Shown here piece after piece: positions 17,498 through 27,034 of a stretch of DNA of 44,838 bases. The stretch is from NCBI RefSeq assembly GCF_000455485.1, contig NZ_CBQR020000144.1, positions 1-44,838 of the forward strand, in the 5' to 3' direction. Source of the stretch: Gorillibacterium massiliense. Its GTDB lineage: Bacteria; Bacillota; Bacilli; Paenibacillales; NBRC-103111. How positions within the stretch are numbered: position 1 is the stretch's first letter; every line of letters begins with the position of its first letter. Both the position numbers and the translations under genes were made by a program. A model generated the notes under the pieces. That model was not told the DNA's origin, made no database searches, and saw only the letters and a list, made by a program, of their open reading frames with translations.

Positions 17498-19204
17498 ATG
17501 GCAAAGGCAAGGTCAAAGGTAGGGATTCTGTTTCTTGCATTCGTTATGACGGCAAGCTTTTTTTTGTTCGCGCCGCCGCAAAAAGCAAACGCGGGACTGG
17601 CGTCCGGTTCCAAGTTTTTGGGCAACGTAATCGGCAGCAGCGTACCTTCCAACTTTGCGACGTACTGGAACCAGGTAACACCGGAGAATGCGACGAAGTG
17701 GGGTTCCGTTGAAGGAACCCGCAACACCATGAGTTGGTCGCAGGCGGATACTGCATACAACTACGCGAAAACAAACGGCTTTCCGTTCAAATTTCATACA
17801 CTCGTATGGGGCAGTCAAGAGCCCAGTTGGATTTCCGGTTTGTCAGCGGCTGATCAGCAAGCGGAAGTGATCCAGTGGATTCAAGCGGCGGGGCAAAGAT
17901 ACGGCGGCTCCGATTTCGTCGATGTTGTGAACGAGCCGCTGCACGCCAAACCATCTTACCGCAATGCTATCGGCGGCGACGGCACGACAGGCTGGGACTG
18001 GATCATCTGGTCATTCCAGCAAGCCCGGCAGGCCTTCCCCAATTCCAAATTGCTGATCAACGAATACGGCATTATCGGCGATCCCAGTGCTGCAAGCCAA
18101 TATGTCGCCATCATTAATCTGCTGAAGAGCAGAGGCTTGATAGATGGCATTGGCATCCAGTGCCATTATTTCAATATGGATAGCGTGACGGTCAGCACGA
18201 TGAACAGTGTGCTCACCACCCTATCCGCCACTGGCCTGCCGATCTATGTCTCGGAATTGGACATGACAGGCGACGATGCTACCCAGCTTTCGAGATATCA
18301 ACAAAAATTCCCGGTGCTGTGGGAAAACGCAAACGTGAAAGGAATTACGTTGTGGGGCTATATTCAGGGCCAAACCTGGGTGGATGGTTCGTACTTGGTT
18401 ACCAGCTCCGGAACGGAACGTCCCGCCATGACTTGGCTGAAGCAATATCTTGGCGGCGGCGGAACACAGATTCCGGCTGCGCCTGCGGGCCTTACGGTGA
18501 CGGCGGGCAACGCTCAAGTTGCGCTCAGTTGGACGGCTTCGAGCGGTGCGGCAAGCTATACGGTAAAGCGGGCGACGACAAGCGGCGGAACCTATACGAA
18601 TGTGGCGACAAACGTCACCGCAACAAGTTACACGGATACCGGACTGACCAACGGCACGACGTATTATTATGTAGTTAGTGCATCCAACAGCGCGGGAACA
18701 AGCGCCGATTCCGCGCAGGTGAGCGCAACGCCGAGCGCCGGCAGCGGAGGAACGAGCGGGCTTGTGGCGCAGTACAAGGTGACCAACACCAATGCCACCG
18801 ATAATTCCATAGGCGCGACCTTCAACATCAAGAACACAGGCTCGACCGCCGTCAGCTTGAGCGGAGTGAAGCTTCGCTATTACTTCACGAAGGATACGTC
18901 AGCCGGGTTAAATGTCTATGTGGACTACGCGCAATTGGGTTCTTCCAACATCAGCGGCGCCTTCACAAGCGCGACGGGCACGAACACCGATACGTACCTG
19001 GAGCTGTCGTTCGCATCCGGGGCGGGGACGCTCGCGGCGGGCGGACAAACTGGTGAGATCCAAATCCGCATTGCCAAGTCCGATTGGTCGAACTTTAACG
19101 AAACCAATGACTATTCCTACGACGGAACGAAGACGGCTCTCGCCGACTGGAATAAGATCACGCTGCTGCAAAGCGGTACGGTTGTATGGGGTGTCGCTCC
19201 TTAA
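17498..19204 (+). CDS. secreted GH10 endo-1,4-beta-xylanase with FnIII and CBM3
   Basis: A 568-residue extracellular xylanase. The ATG at 17498 has AGGAGG 7 bases upstream; the ATG one codon earlier is possible. A signal peptide ends near residue 32 (KANA). The GH10 barrel spans about 35-318, with substrate-cleft motifs NQVTPENATKW and FHTLVWG, acid/base E146 (DVVNEPLH) and nucleophile E253 (VSELDMTG), 107 residues apart. Then come a fibronectin type III module (about 330-413), a short Ser/Gly linker and a CBM3 cellulose-binding module (about 424-568). The signal peptide and CBM3 point to attack on xylan in intact cell walls. The cre site upstream implies catabolite repression. The gene is monocistronic. 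Confidence 0.96.
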   Translation: MAKARSKVGILFLAFVMTASFFLFAPPQKANAGLASGSKFLGNVIGSSVPSNFATYWNQVTPENATKWGSVEGTRNTMSWSQADTAYNYAKTNGFPFKFHTLVWGSQEPSWISGLSAADQQAEVIQWIQAAGQRYGGSDFVDVVNEPLHAKPSYRNAIGGDGTTGWDWIIWSFQQARQAFPNSKLLINEYGIIGDPSAASQYVAIINLLKSRGLIDGIGIQCHYFNMDSVTVSTMNSVLTTLSATGLPIYVSELDMTGDDATQLSRYQQKFPVLWENANVKGITLWGYIQGQTWVDGSYLVTSSGTERPAMTWLKQYLGGGGTQIPAAPAGLTVTAGNAQVALSWTASSGAASYTVKRATTSGGTYTNVATNVTATSYTDTGLTNGTTYYYVVSASNSAGTSADSAQVSATPSAGSGGTSGLVAQYKVTNTNATDNSIGATFNIKNTGSTAVSLSGVKLRYYFTKDTSAGLNVYVDYAQLGSSNISGAFTSATGTNTDTYLELSFASGAGTLAAGGQTGEIQIRIAKSDWSNFNETNDYSYDGTKTALADWNKITLLQSGTVVWGVAP

Positions 19205-19256
19205 CCATTTCGTCCAGCCGGAATGCAGAGACTAGGTTCATTCCTGCTTTCACAAA

Positions 19257-19296
19257 AGAAAAGCCGTTCCCATTGTCAGAAGGGAATGGCTTTTCT
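19257..19296. terminator. bidirectional terminator between xylanase and secreted protein genes
   Basis: A 15-bp stem (19257-19271 with 19282-19296) with one G.U/G.T pair, bordered by A-rich and T-rich ends on both strands. Confidence 0.85.
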
Positions 19297-19336
19297 GCGT
19301 ATTACGATTATTATGGCGGCAAAATCCTCGTGCCCG

Positions 19337-19771
19337 CTATAGGGTCATCTTCGTATGTACGCTATTTGCGATGATGCCCGGCAGTTCCGCCAGTTGCGCT
19401 TGATAGACTTCCGGGGTGAGACTTCCGCTGGCAAGTCGAGCGTCCAACTGCTGGGTAAGCTCGTTCAATTGCATATCAATCAACTGATCCACATTCCCTG
19501 TGGGGGTCGCCATTTCGGCTAATGATTTGCCGTCGTACAAGGCGGCGTACATCTCTTCATCGGAGGATACGCCGAGAATGCTATGAAGCTTGTCTTGAGA
19601 TTGATGAGTTGCGGATTTTTGAACGGTCGACTTTTCCTCGGCCTCGCTGCCTGTACCGATACTGGCCGTGCGAATGGAAAGGGCTGCCGGTGGTTGAGAA
19701 GCGGATACCACTCCACTGAAGCTTATGGCTATAAACATCGTGCCGGCAATGAGGTAATATTTTGGACTCAT
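19337..19771 (-). CDS. small secreted protein of unknown function
   Basis: A 144-residue product. I start at the ATG at 19771 (MSPKYYLIAGTMF), which has AGAGG 8 bases upstream, rather than at the in-frame ATG at 19822. A signal peptide ends near VVSAS. The mature chain is polar, with a C-terminal helical segment (LGVSSDEEMYAALYDGKSLA, then EMATPTGNVDQLIDMQL). It resembles short helical repeats (LGxTxEELxxALxxGKSLAEIA) in other secreted Firmicute proteins. No catalytic motif was seen. It converges on the xylanase gene. Confidence 0.75.
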   Translation of the reverse strand: MSPKYYLIAGTMFIAISFSGVVSASQPPAALSIRTASIGTGSEAEEKSTVQKSATHQSQDKLHSILGVSSDEEMYAALYDGKSLAEMATPTGNVDQLIDMQLNELTQQLDARLASGSLTPEVYQAQLAELPGIIANSVHTKMTL

Positions 19772-20155
19772 TAACGCGACCTCTTTTCTGATTTCTGAGT
19801 AGATTTGGGTGAGATAAGGCATATTACGTATGGGCGATCTTTCGGTTTCATAAAAAATCCATAAGATTTTGTGTTGTATTTCACGTTCGTCTGAGGTATA
19901 GCTACATTTTACAATGGATACATATGGGAAAAATATCCTGATAAGACATCATGGCAATTGAATTGTTCTTGAAAAAAAGTAGAGTTTCCGTGTGCGAAAA
20001 GTCGCTCAAGTTGGCGAAAAATCTGAATATTTTCGGAGATTTTGCCGCGATATCCAGAGGTCATAAAAGTTTTGTCAGAGCCTGATCTGTAAAATTAGAT
20101 ACATTCTCCAATTCCAATTGTGACCAACTATCGAAATTTCGCATATTAGCCACGT

Positions 20156-20200
20156 GTGTGAAAAACATCACTAATTTTACGGTCTCTTCTTTCTTATAAT
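20156..20200 (+). promoter_or_regulatory. cyd promoter with Rex-like operator
   Basis: Bases 20156-20173 match 11 of 14 defined positions of the Rex consensus TTGTGAA-N4-TTCACAA (GTGA and TCAC half sites six bases apart). A TATAAT lies at 20195-20200, so the site covers the -35 region, which itself has no good hexamer. Rex senses NADH/NAD+ and represses cydABCD in Bacillus. The rest of the 470-bp gap (19772-20242) shows no gene. Confidence 0.6.
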
Positions 20201-20242
20201 AATTATAGTTTGGTTTAGAAGTATGCTGAAGGGGATGAAATT

Positions 20243-21657
20243 TTGGATAACCTGGATCTTGCAAGATTGCAATTCGGCGTCACAACCGTGTATCACTTCC
20301 TGTTTGTGCCGCTGACGATTGGCCTGGTCTTTCTGATCGCGATTTTAAACACGATCTATGTTGTCAAAAAGGACGACAACTACAAGGTAATGGCACAATT
20401 TTGGGGAAAGCTGTTCCTGCTTAATTTTGCTGTTGGGGTTGTGACTGGGATTATGCAGGAGTTCCAGTTCGGCATGAACTGGTCGAATTACTCCCGATTT
20501 GTAGGAGATATCTTTGGCGGACCGCTGGCGGTGGAAGCGCTGGTGGCATTCTTCATGGAGTCGACCTTCCTCGGCGTGTGGATATTCGGTTGGGATAAGC
20601 TTTCGAAAAAATCCATCTTGCCTCCATCTGGTTGGTCGCCGTAGGAACGATGATCTCCGCATTATGGATCCTTACGGCCAACTCTTTTATGCAAGAGCCG
20701 GTTGGGTATGCCCTTCGCAATGGACGAGCCGAGATGGTAGACTTCTTTGCTCTTCTAGGCAATCCGCAGTTGTGGTATGAATTCCCTCACGTCCTGTTCG
20801 GCGCTCTGCTGACCGGTTCATTTTTTGTAGCTGGAATCAGCGCCTTCAAGCTGCTGCGCAAGCAGCAAGTGCATCTCTTTAAATCCTCCTTTCAGATTGC
20901 GATAGTCGTTGGCTTGGTCTCCAGCATCCTGGTTGCCCTTGCGGGCCATAGTCAAGCGCAGCATCTGATGGAAACGCAGCCGATGAAGATGGCCGCTTCC
21001 GAAGCCCAATGGGAGACTTCTGGGGAAAGCGCGCCGTGGACGCTGTTCGCCGTCATCGATACGGATGAACATAAAAATTCCGGAGCGCTGGAAATTCCCC
21101 ATTTGTTCAGTATTCTCGCGTACAACAAAATCAACGGTGTCGTTCCCGGCATCCACCAGCTTCAAGCCGAGTATGAGGCGAAATACGGACCCGGCAATTA
21201 CATACCTCCTGTAAAAACGACCTTCTGGAGCTTCCGCATCATGGTGTTCGCAGGCGGAATCATGATTCTGATGGCGCTTTACGGAACGATCATGACGATG
21301 CGCAACAAGCTGGAAGGACGCCGCATTTTCCTGAAGATGATGCCTTGGGCAATCGCACTGCCCTATATCGCCAACACGACCGGTTGGATCATGACCGAGG
21401 TTGGCCGCCAACCCTGGATCGTCTTCGGTTTGCAAAAGACGCCGGACGGTGTGTCACCAACAGTATCCACCGGCATGGTGTGGTCATCGTTCCTCGGATT
21501 TACGCTGGTTTATGGCATTTTGGCCATTGTGCTAGTCTATCTGTTCATTATCTCGATCCGTAAAGGTCCGGATATGGGCGGACATGGGGATTCTTCAGCC
21601 CGTGAACCTATGCTTTACGATAATCAAGACGGCAAGGGGGCTGAGGTCCATGCTTGA
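20243..21657 (+). pseudogene. cydA: cytochrome bd ubiquinol oxidase subunit I, interrupted by a -1 frameshift
   Basis: The TTG start at 20243 follows GAAGGGGATG. The first part (20243-20611) encodes the CydA N-terminus with the haem-ligand His in [12 protein letters not shown] and the segment [17 protein letters not shown], then leaves frame after SKK at a run of six A (20606-20611) and stops at 20644. The remainder continues in the -1 frame, starting at [19 protein letters not shown], through AGHSQAQH (haem ligand region) and GRQPW (quinol site), to a stop at 21657. Joined, the two parts give about 471 residues, the normal CydA length. One missing A explains everything. It could be a real mutation, an assembly error at a homopolymer, or, less likely, slippage. 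The downstream cyd genes are intact. Confidence 0.88.
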
Positions 21658-22666
21658 TCTGCAAACCCTATGGTTTATTCTCATCACAGTATTGTTTGTC
21701 GGGTTTTTCTTCCTCGAAGGCTTTGATTTCGGGGTCGGCATGCTTGTGCCTTTTCTAGGTAAAACCGATCAAGAGCGCCGTGTCACCATCAACACCATCG
21801 GCCCGGTCTGGGATGGTAATGAAGTATGGTTTATTACGGCTGGCGGCGCAATGTTTGCGGCTTTCCCCAACTGGTATGCCACGTTGTTCAGCGGTTTTTA
21901 TATCGCGCTGTTTGTACTCTTGCTGGCGCTTATCGGCCGCGGCGTCGCTTTTGAATTCCGCAGCAAGTTGGAAAATCCCCGTTGGCGCGCCACCTGGGAT
22001 TGGATCATTTTCGTCGGAAGCCTGCTTCCTCCGCTTCTGTGGGGTGTTGCTCTTGCCAATCTGATGGCCGGTGTGCCTATCGACGAAACGATGAATTTTG
22101 TCGGAAACTTTTGGGATTTGATCAGCTTTTATTCCATTACAGCCGGCGTAGCCATGACCTTGTTGTTCCTGCTGCATGGCGCTCTTTATTTGGCGCTCAA
22201 AACCGAGGGCGTGCTGAAAGAAAGAGCCTATGCCGTAGCCAACGGGGTTGGACCTTGGACGACGGCAGTGCTGGTGCTGTTCATTATTCTCAGTTATTTT
22301 GAAACCGATATGTTTACCCGCCATGGCATCAACCCCGGCGCGGTTCCGGTTCTGGCCGGCTTTGCGCTCTTCTCGGTGCAGTATTTCCTGCGGGCGAAGC
22401 GGGAAGGTTGGGCGTTCATTATGACGGGCATAACGATTGTTCTCTCTACGATTACGGTGTTTAACTCGCTGTATCCGCGGGTGATGATCAGTTCTTTGAA
22501 TCCGAAATGGTCCCTTACCATACACAACGCCTCTTCCAGCGAATATACGCTGAAGGTGATGTCCATCGTCGCCCTGTGCGCTGTACCGATCGTGCTGGTT
22601 TACCAAATTTGGACGTATTGGGTATTCCGTAAGCGGGTCAGTACTTCGGACCACCTGGATTATTGA
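21650..22666 (+). CDS. cydB: cytochrome bd ubiquinol oxidase subunit II
   Basis: A 338-residue membrane protein with about eight or nine helices. The start ATG at 21650 overlaps the last bases of cydA and follows GGGGGCTGAGG. Family motifs include FFLEGFDFGVGMLVPFLG, TIGPVWDGNEVWFITAGGAMFAAFP and GRGVAFEFR. With CydA it forms the bd-type quinol oxidase, a high-affinity oxygen reductase that works under microaerobic or stress conditions. Its function depends on whether cydA is truly disrupted. Confidence 0.97.
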   Translation: MLDLQTLWFILITVLFVGFFFLEGFDFGVGMLVPFLGKTDQERRVTINTIGPVWDGNEVWFITAGGAMFAAFPNWYATLFSGFYIALFVLLLALIGRGVAFEFRSKLENPRWRATWDWIIFVGSLLPPLLWGVALANLMAGVPIDETMNFVGNFWDLISFYSITAGVAMTLLFLLHGALYLALKTEGVLKERAYAVANGVGPWTTAVLVLFIILSYFETDMFTRHGINPGAVPVLAGFALFSVQYFLRAKREGWAFIMTGITIVLSTITVFNSLYPRVMISSLNPKWSLTIHNASSSEYTLKVMSIVALCAVPIVLVYQIWTYWVFRKRVSTSDHLDY

Positions 22667-22667
22667 T

Positions 22668-24614
22668 ATGATGAAAAGGCTGCTGCAAGCCGCTCCCGCG
22701 GCCCGGATGCTGCTGATTGCCAGCATCTGTTTAGGGCTTGCGGGAGGCGTGCTGATTATACTTGAAGCGTCATGGCTGGCGCGCATTACGGACCGGGCTT
22801 TCCTCAGAGGAGAGACCCTTGCCGCGCTGCTTCCCGCCATGGGCGTACTGCTTACTTGGATCGTGCTGCGGGTTTTGGTGCAAATTGTCAGCGACCTGGC
22901 TTCTCTGAGGTTTGCGGCGGACGTAAAAAACGACTTGCGTAAGATGGTCGTCCGCAAGCTGGCGGAGTTGGGTCCGGCTTATGCGAAGAAAGAACGGAGC
23001 GGAGAGATCCTTTCCACTCTATACGAAGGCATCGAGCAGCTGGAGACGTATTTGGCCCGCTATTTGCCGACGATGGCGCTCAGTACCCTGCTGCCGGTTG
23101 CCGTTTTATGCGCCGTTGCTCGCTTGGACTGGACGACGACCATCGTGCTCGCCATCACTTTCCCCTTTTTGATCTTGTTCATGATCCTCATCGGCAAGAC
23201 CGCCCAAGCCAAAACCGAGCGCCAATATAAGGCGCTCGGCTTGTTAAGCGGACACTTTTTCGATGTGCTGCGGGGGCTTCCTACCCTTAAAATCTTTAAC
23301 CGCAGCCGCGAGCAGTTGGCCGTGATCGAACGAATCAGCGAGCGGCACCGGAAAACGACCATGGGCACGTTAAGATTGGCGTTTTTGTCCGCGTTGGTCA
23401 TGGAGCTGTTTTCCACCTTGGGAACCGCCGTGGTTGCCGTTTTTCTGGGACTCCGGCTCGTATCCGGGGATATTGCCTTTTATAATGCGTATGCCGCGCT
23501 GCTTTTGACGCCGGAGTTTTATTTGCCGGTGCGGGCATTAGGAACGCAATTTCATTCCGGCATGAACGGCCGGATCGCGGCGGAACGGATTTTGGGCATC
23601 CTTGAGGCTGAGCCTCCGGGCTGGACGGAACGGGATGGGGCGATTACGCTGCCGAAGCCGGTTGCGACTGAAGCCGGCGGAGCAGGCAGCTATTCGATTG
23701 CTTTTGACCGGGTAGGATTTCGTTATCCGGATGTGGCGGCGGATGCGCTGGAGGACGTAACCTTCACGGTGGAAGCCGGCAAGCGGATTGCCGTTATCGG
23801 CCATACTGGAGCCGGGAAAAGCACGCTGCTGGATTTGCTGCAAGGTTTTATCAAGCCGACGGAAGGCAGCATATGCATCGACGGGGCGGATATCAGTCAG
23901 CTGTCCATAAATTGGTGGAGAAAACAAACGGCCATTGTCGCCCAGCAGGTGCATCTTTTTCAAGGTACGGTGCTGGATAACTTGCGGCTGGGCAAACCGG
24001 ATGCTTCTATGGAGGAAATCGTCGCGGCGGCCAGACGGGCGCAAGCCGACGAATTTATCAACCAATTGCCTGGGGGGTATGCGACGCGAATCGGCGAAGC
24101 GGTACGCTTTAGCGGCGGCCAGATGCAGCGGATCGCCATTGCCCGGGCAATTTTGAAGGATGCGCCAGTATTGTTGCTGGACGAACCAACAGCTCGGCTG
24201 GATATGGAAAACGAAGCGAAGGTCCAGGCGGCTTGGGATGAAGTATGCAGGGGCCGTACAGTGATAATGGCGGCTCACCGTTTGGATACGGTGCGTTCCG
24301 CCGATTATATGATCGTTTTGGAAAGCGGCCGGATTATCGAGGCGGGCAAACCGGAGGAACTGTTGGAACAAGACGGCGTTTATGCCGCTATGATGCGAGC
24401 CTATGAAGAAGCGGCGGCTGCACCGGAGGATCTGGGAACGGGTGCTGTTGAAGGAGCTGACCGCTCTGCATGGCAAACAATAGCTGAAGAAGAAACCGCC
24501 GCAGTCGAGCCGATGTCCGCAAGTGATCGGAGAGCTGTGGAGAAGGATCAAGATAGCGTCAGCCGGAAGCCCGGAGAAGGAGTTTTGGCGCAGCTAGAGG
24601 AGGTGAAGGGCTGA
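22668..24614 (+). CDS. cydD: thiol reductant ABC exporter, CydD-type subunit
   Basis: A 648-residue half-transporter: a six-helix membrane domain (about 1-320) with CydD-type LEASWLARITDRAFLRGE, then an ATPase with Walker A (GHTGAGKST), signature (RFSGGQMQRIAIARA), Walker B (VLLLDEPTARLD) and H-loop (MAAHRLDTV). In enteric nomenclature this is CydD; Bacillus gene naming swaps C and D. With the next product it exports cysteine/glutathione needed for bd oxidase assembly. After the ATPase it carries an unusual acidic, Ala/Glu-rich tail of about 65 residues (from about 583), which makes it longer than typical family members. It overlaps the next gene by one base (TGATG). Confidence 0.93.
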   Translation: MMKRLLQAAPAARMLLIASICLGLAGGVLIILEASWLARITDRAFLRGETLAALLPAMGVLLTWIVLRVLVQIVSDLASLRFAADVKNDLRKMVVRKLAELGPAYAKKERSGEILSTLYEGIEQLETYLARYLPTMALSTLLPVAVLCAVARLDWTTTIVLAITFPFLILFMILIGKTAQAKTERQYKALGLLSGHFFDVLRGLPTLKIFNRSREQLAVIERISERHRKTTMGTLRLAFLSALVMELFSTLGTAVVAVFLGLRLVSGDIAFYNAYAALLLTPEFYLPVRALGTQFHSGMNGRIAAERILGILEAEPPGWTERDGAITLPKPVATEAGGAGSYSIAFDRVGFRYPDVAADALEDVTFTVEAGKRIAVIGHTGAGKSTLLDLLQGFIKPTEGSICIDGADISQLSINWWRKQTAIVAQQVHLFQGTVLDNLRLGKPDASMEEIVAAARRAQADEFINQLPGGYATRIGEAVRFSGGQMQRIAIARAILKDAPVLLLDEPTARLDMENEAKVQAAWDEVCRGRTVIMAAHRLDTVRSADYMIVLESGRIIEAGKPEELLEQDGVYAAMMRAYEEAAAAPEDLGTGAVEGADRSAWQTIAEEETAAVEPMSASDRRAVEKDQDSVSRKPGEGVLAQLEEVKG

Positions 24615-26401
24615 TGGACACGTTTCGCAAGTCAGTGAGTTTTGTCCGTTACTATAAAGGTAGAACGATTCTGGCCGTGCTTATCGGCTTTCTCACAGTT
24701 GCGGCCAATATCGGCCTCATGGCCACCTCCGGCTACTTGATCGCCAAGGCGGCTCTTCGCCCTGAAACAGTGCTGCTCCTTTGGGTACCTATTGTCGGCG
24801 TGCGTTTCTTTGGGATTTCTCGGGGAGTGCTGCGTTATTTGGAACGTCTCGTTTCCCATGACTTAACCTTTCGCGTGTTGTCCCGGATTCGGGTATGGCT
24901 GTACGCCCGATTGGAGCCGCAAGGCACGTCTTTGCTGGAGACTCGCCGCAGCGGCGATGTTCTCAGCTCCGTGATCAGCGATGTGGAAGAGATGCAAAAT
25001 TTATATTTGCGGGTGCTTGCGCCGCCAATGATTGCAGGATTATCGATTGTGCTCAGCGTCAGCATCCTCTCGGTCTATCACGTCTCCTTTGGGCTGATTC
25101 TTCTAGTCATGCTGTTGTTGGCTGGTTTGGCGGTTCCCCTCGTCAGCCATTTTATCGGGCGCAAACACGGCGCGGCGATGGTTGCCGATCGGGCGGATTT
25201 ATATGCAGATACCGCCGATTTGATCATGGGGATGCCGGAGCTTTTGGCATACGGCCAAATGGATGCGGCCATCGAGAAGCTGGAACAGACACAAGGCCGG
25301 ATGAATGCCGGTCAGATTAGTCAAAACCGGTTGACGGCCGCCACCGGCGGCATTATAACAGCGTGTTCCCACATCGCGATGTGGATGATCATGCTGGCGG
25401 CGATTCCTTTTGTCGCCAGCGGGCGTATGAGCGGCGTTTATTTGCCGGTGGTGGCCATGGTGGCCTTAGCCAGCTTCGAGGCCATCGGGCCGATCCCTCA
25501 GGCGTTCCAGCACTTTGGCCGCACCATGGCGGCGGCTCGCCGCCTGTTTGCGCTGGCGGGCGATGCCCCGCCGCGTGCAGCGGCGGCTGCGCCCGCGTCT
25601 GCGGCAGCGGCTTCGCTGCCGCAGAGCGGCCATGCCGGCGGGCTCGCCGCCGGCGGCTTCGAGATCCGCATGCGCGACATCATCTTCCGCTATGCGGAAA
25701 ATGATGCCGACGCTCTCGCGGATCTCACGCTCACGCTTCCCCCAGGCCGCCATGTGGCGGTGGTGGGGGAAAGCGGAGCGGGCAAAAGCTCCCTCATCCA
25801 GGTGCTGCTGAAGCTTCGCCCGTATCAACGGGGAACCGTTGAAATGGGCGGCATCGATCTTCAGCAGCTGGATGAGGGGGAAGTGCGCGAGCGCTTCGCG
25901 GTGGTCTCGCAAAACGTGCAGCTGTTTAACGCCTCGGTGGAGGAAAATCTGCGTCTGGCGAAGCCATCCGCCACCGCCGAGGAGCTGGAGAAGGCCGCCC
26001 GGCAGGCGCAAATTCACGAGACGATCATGCAGCTGCCCGATGGCTATCAGACACTGATCGGCGAATGGGGAGCCAAGCTCTCCGGCGGCGAGCGCCAGCG
26101 GCTGGCTTTGGCTCGGGCGCTGGTAAAGGATGCGCCGGTTGTGTTGTTTGACGAGCCGACTACGGGGCTTGATGCCGTTACGGAACGGGCGTTCCTGCAG
26201 CAGATGGATTCGGTGCTCAAAGGAAAAACGGTGCTGTGGATCACCCACAGACTTACCGGACTCGAAGCCATGGACGAGATTATCGTTCTTGGCCGCGGAC
26301 GGGAGCAGGAGCGTGGCACTCACCGGGAGCTGCTGGCTCGGGATGGTGCTTATAAGCGGCTCATTCGTCTGCAGCAGGAGAAGAAGCTGTTGGCGGATTA
26401 A
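24614..26401 (+). CDS. cydC: thiol reductant ABC exporter, CydC-type subunit
   Basis: A 595-residue half-transporter and partner of CydD. The N-terminal helices include GLMATSGYLIAKAALRPE and RFFGISRGVLRYLERL, which are typical of CydC. An Ala-rich linker (around 318-345) leads into the ATPase with Walker A (GESGAGKSS), signature (KLSGGERQRLALARA), Walker B (VVLFDEPTTGLD) and H-loop (WITHRLTGL). It is the last gene of the cyd operon, followed by a clear terminator. GC content rises sharply in the linker stretch (25550-25680). Confidence 0.94.
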   Translation: MDTFRKSVSFVRYYKGRTILAVLIGFLTVAANIGLMATSGYLIAKAALRPETVLLLWVPIVGVRFFGISRGVLRYLERLVSHDLTFRVLSRIRVWLYARLEPQGTSLLETRRSGDVLSSVISDVEEMQNLYLRVLAPPMIAGLSIVLSVSILSVYHVSFGLILLVMLLLAGLAVPLVSHFIGRKHGAAMVADRADLYADTADLIMGMPELLAYGQMDAAIEKLEQTQGRMNAGQISQNRLTAATGGIITACSHIAMWMIMLAAIPFVASGRMSGVYLPVVAMVALASFEAIGPIPQAFQHFGRTMAAARRLFALAGDAPPRAAAAAPASAAAASLPQSGHAGGLAAGGFEIRMRDIIFRYAENDADALADLTLTLPPGRHVAVVGESGAGKSSLIQVLLKLRPYQRGTVEMGGIDLQQLDEGEVRERFAVVSQNVQLFNASVEENLRLAKPSATAEELEKAARQAQIHETIMQLPDGYQTLIGEWGAKLSGGERQRLALARALVKDAPVVLFDEPTTGLDAVTERAFLQQMDSVLKGKTVLWITHRLTGLEAMDEIIVLGRGREQERGTHRELLARDGAYKRLIRLQQEKKLLAD

Positions 26402-26422
26402 CTCTTTTGCAGCAAAAAAAAG

Positions 26423-26457
26423 AAACAGCTCCGCCGCGATGGCTGGAGCTGTTTTTA
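26423..26457. terminator. bidirectional terminator after the cyd operon
   Basis: AAACAGCTCC (26423-26432) pairs with GGAGCTGTTT (26445-26454), with T runs on the plus side and an A run (T on the other strand) upstream. It also serves the convergent gene at 26455-26793. Confidence 0.85.
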
Positions 26458-26793
26458 CTTTTCATGCGGCGGGATGAGATGGCCCTTCCCTAGTGTTCTG
26501 TACATGTCGATCACGGTTTTTCTGTCGTACAACTTAAGACGGAATTCCTGCGTCGATTGCAAGGTGATTTTGAGTCCGTCGGGAATAAGGAAGAAGCTCG
26601 AATACGGCGTGATTTGCGCGATATCCTCGTGAAGGATTTCGATATTGGTGGATGCGGACTGGTACTTTTTTGGCTGGAAAACGGTTCTTTGACTCAGAAT
26701 GATCAAATCGCCGACGACTTGCTCACGCAAGTTGTAAAGCGTTGCTTGTCTTTTCAGCAATACGGTATCCGGGTTGAACCGATCTATGCCCAT
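26455..26793 (-). CDS. small GRAM/PH-like domain protein
   Basis: About 112 residues. I prefer the ATG at 26793 (MGIDRFNPDTVLLKRQATLY), with GGGGATGG upstream; the ATG at 26841 lacks a ribosome binding site. The pattern of beta strands (ATLYNLREQVVGDLIILSQR, then IEILHEDIAQITPYSS, then DGLKITLQSTQEFRLKLYDR) resembles a GRAM or bacterial PH-like domain. No enzyme motif or signal peptide was found. Its function is unknown and its last codons lie in the shared terminator. Confidence 0.65.
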   Translation of the reverse strand: MGIDRFNPDTVLLKRQATLYNLREQVVGDLIILSQRTVFQPKKYQSASTNIEILHEDIAQITPYSSFFLIPDGLKITLQSTQEFRLKLYDRKTVIDMYRTLGKGHLIPPHEK

Positions 26794-27034
26794 GCGCTTC
26801 CATCCCCGCTTCGTTGATCGTACGTTTGTCCTGTCATCCATTCTATTCGGTTTTTTTCTGCAAATTCCTTGCTGACTAATCAGCAGTTGGCCGGGGGATA
26901 ACATACAACGATCACAAAGAGAATGTGGACAAAAGCCGGTACCGATGGCACTATTAACAGTATGGGCGTTCGTTTTTGGCAGGAGATCGGCTGGAAGCGC
27001 ACGCGAGCGAGATCAACTGATAAGGAGATTGAAG

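Noticed and set aside
17407-17712. Leader peptide or small gene before the xylanase
   Set aside because: Its start has poor spacing to GGGAGG, it has no recognisable product, and it overlaps the xylanase signal peptide in another frame.
20603-20615. Programmed -1 frameshift in cydA
   Set aside because: The site is G AAA AAA T rather than X XXY YYZ with re-pairing in both sites. Six A is short for transcriptional slippage, and CydA is not known to use recoding. Mutation or sequence error is simpler.
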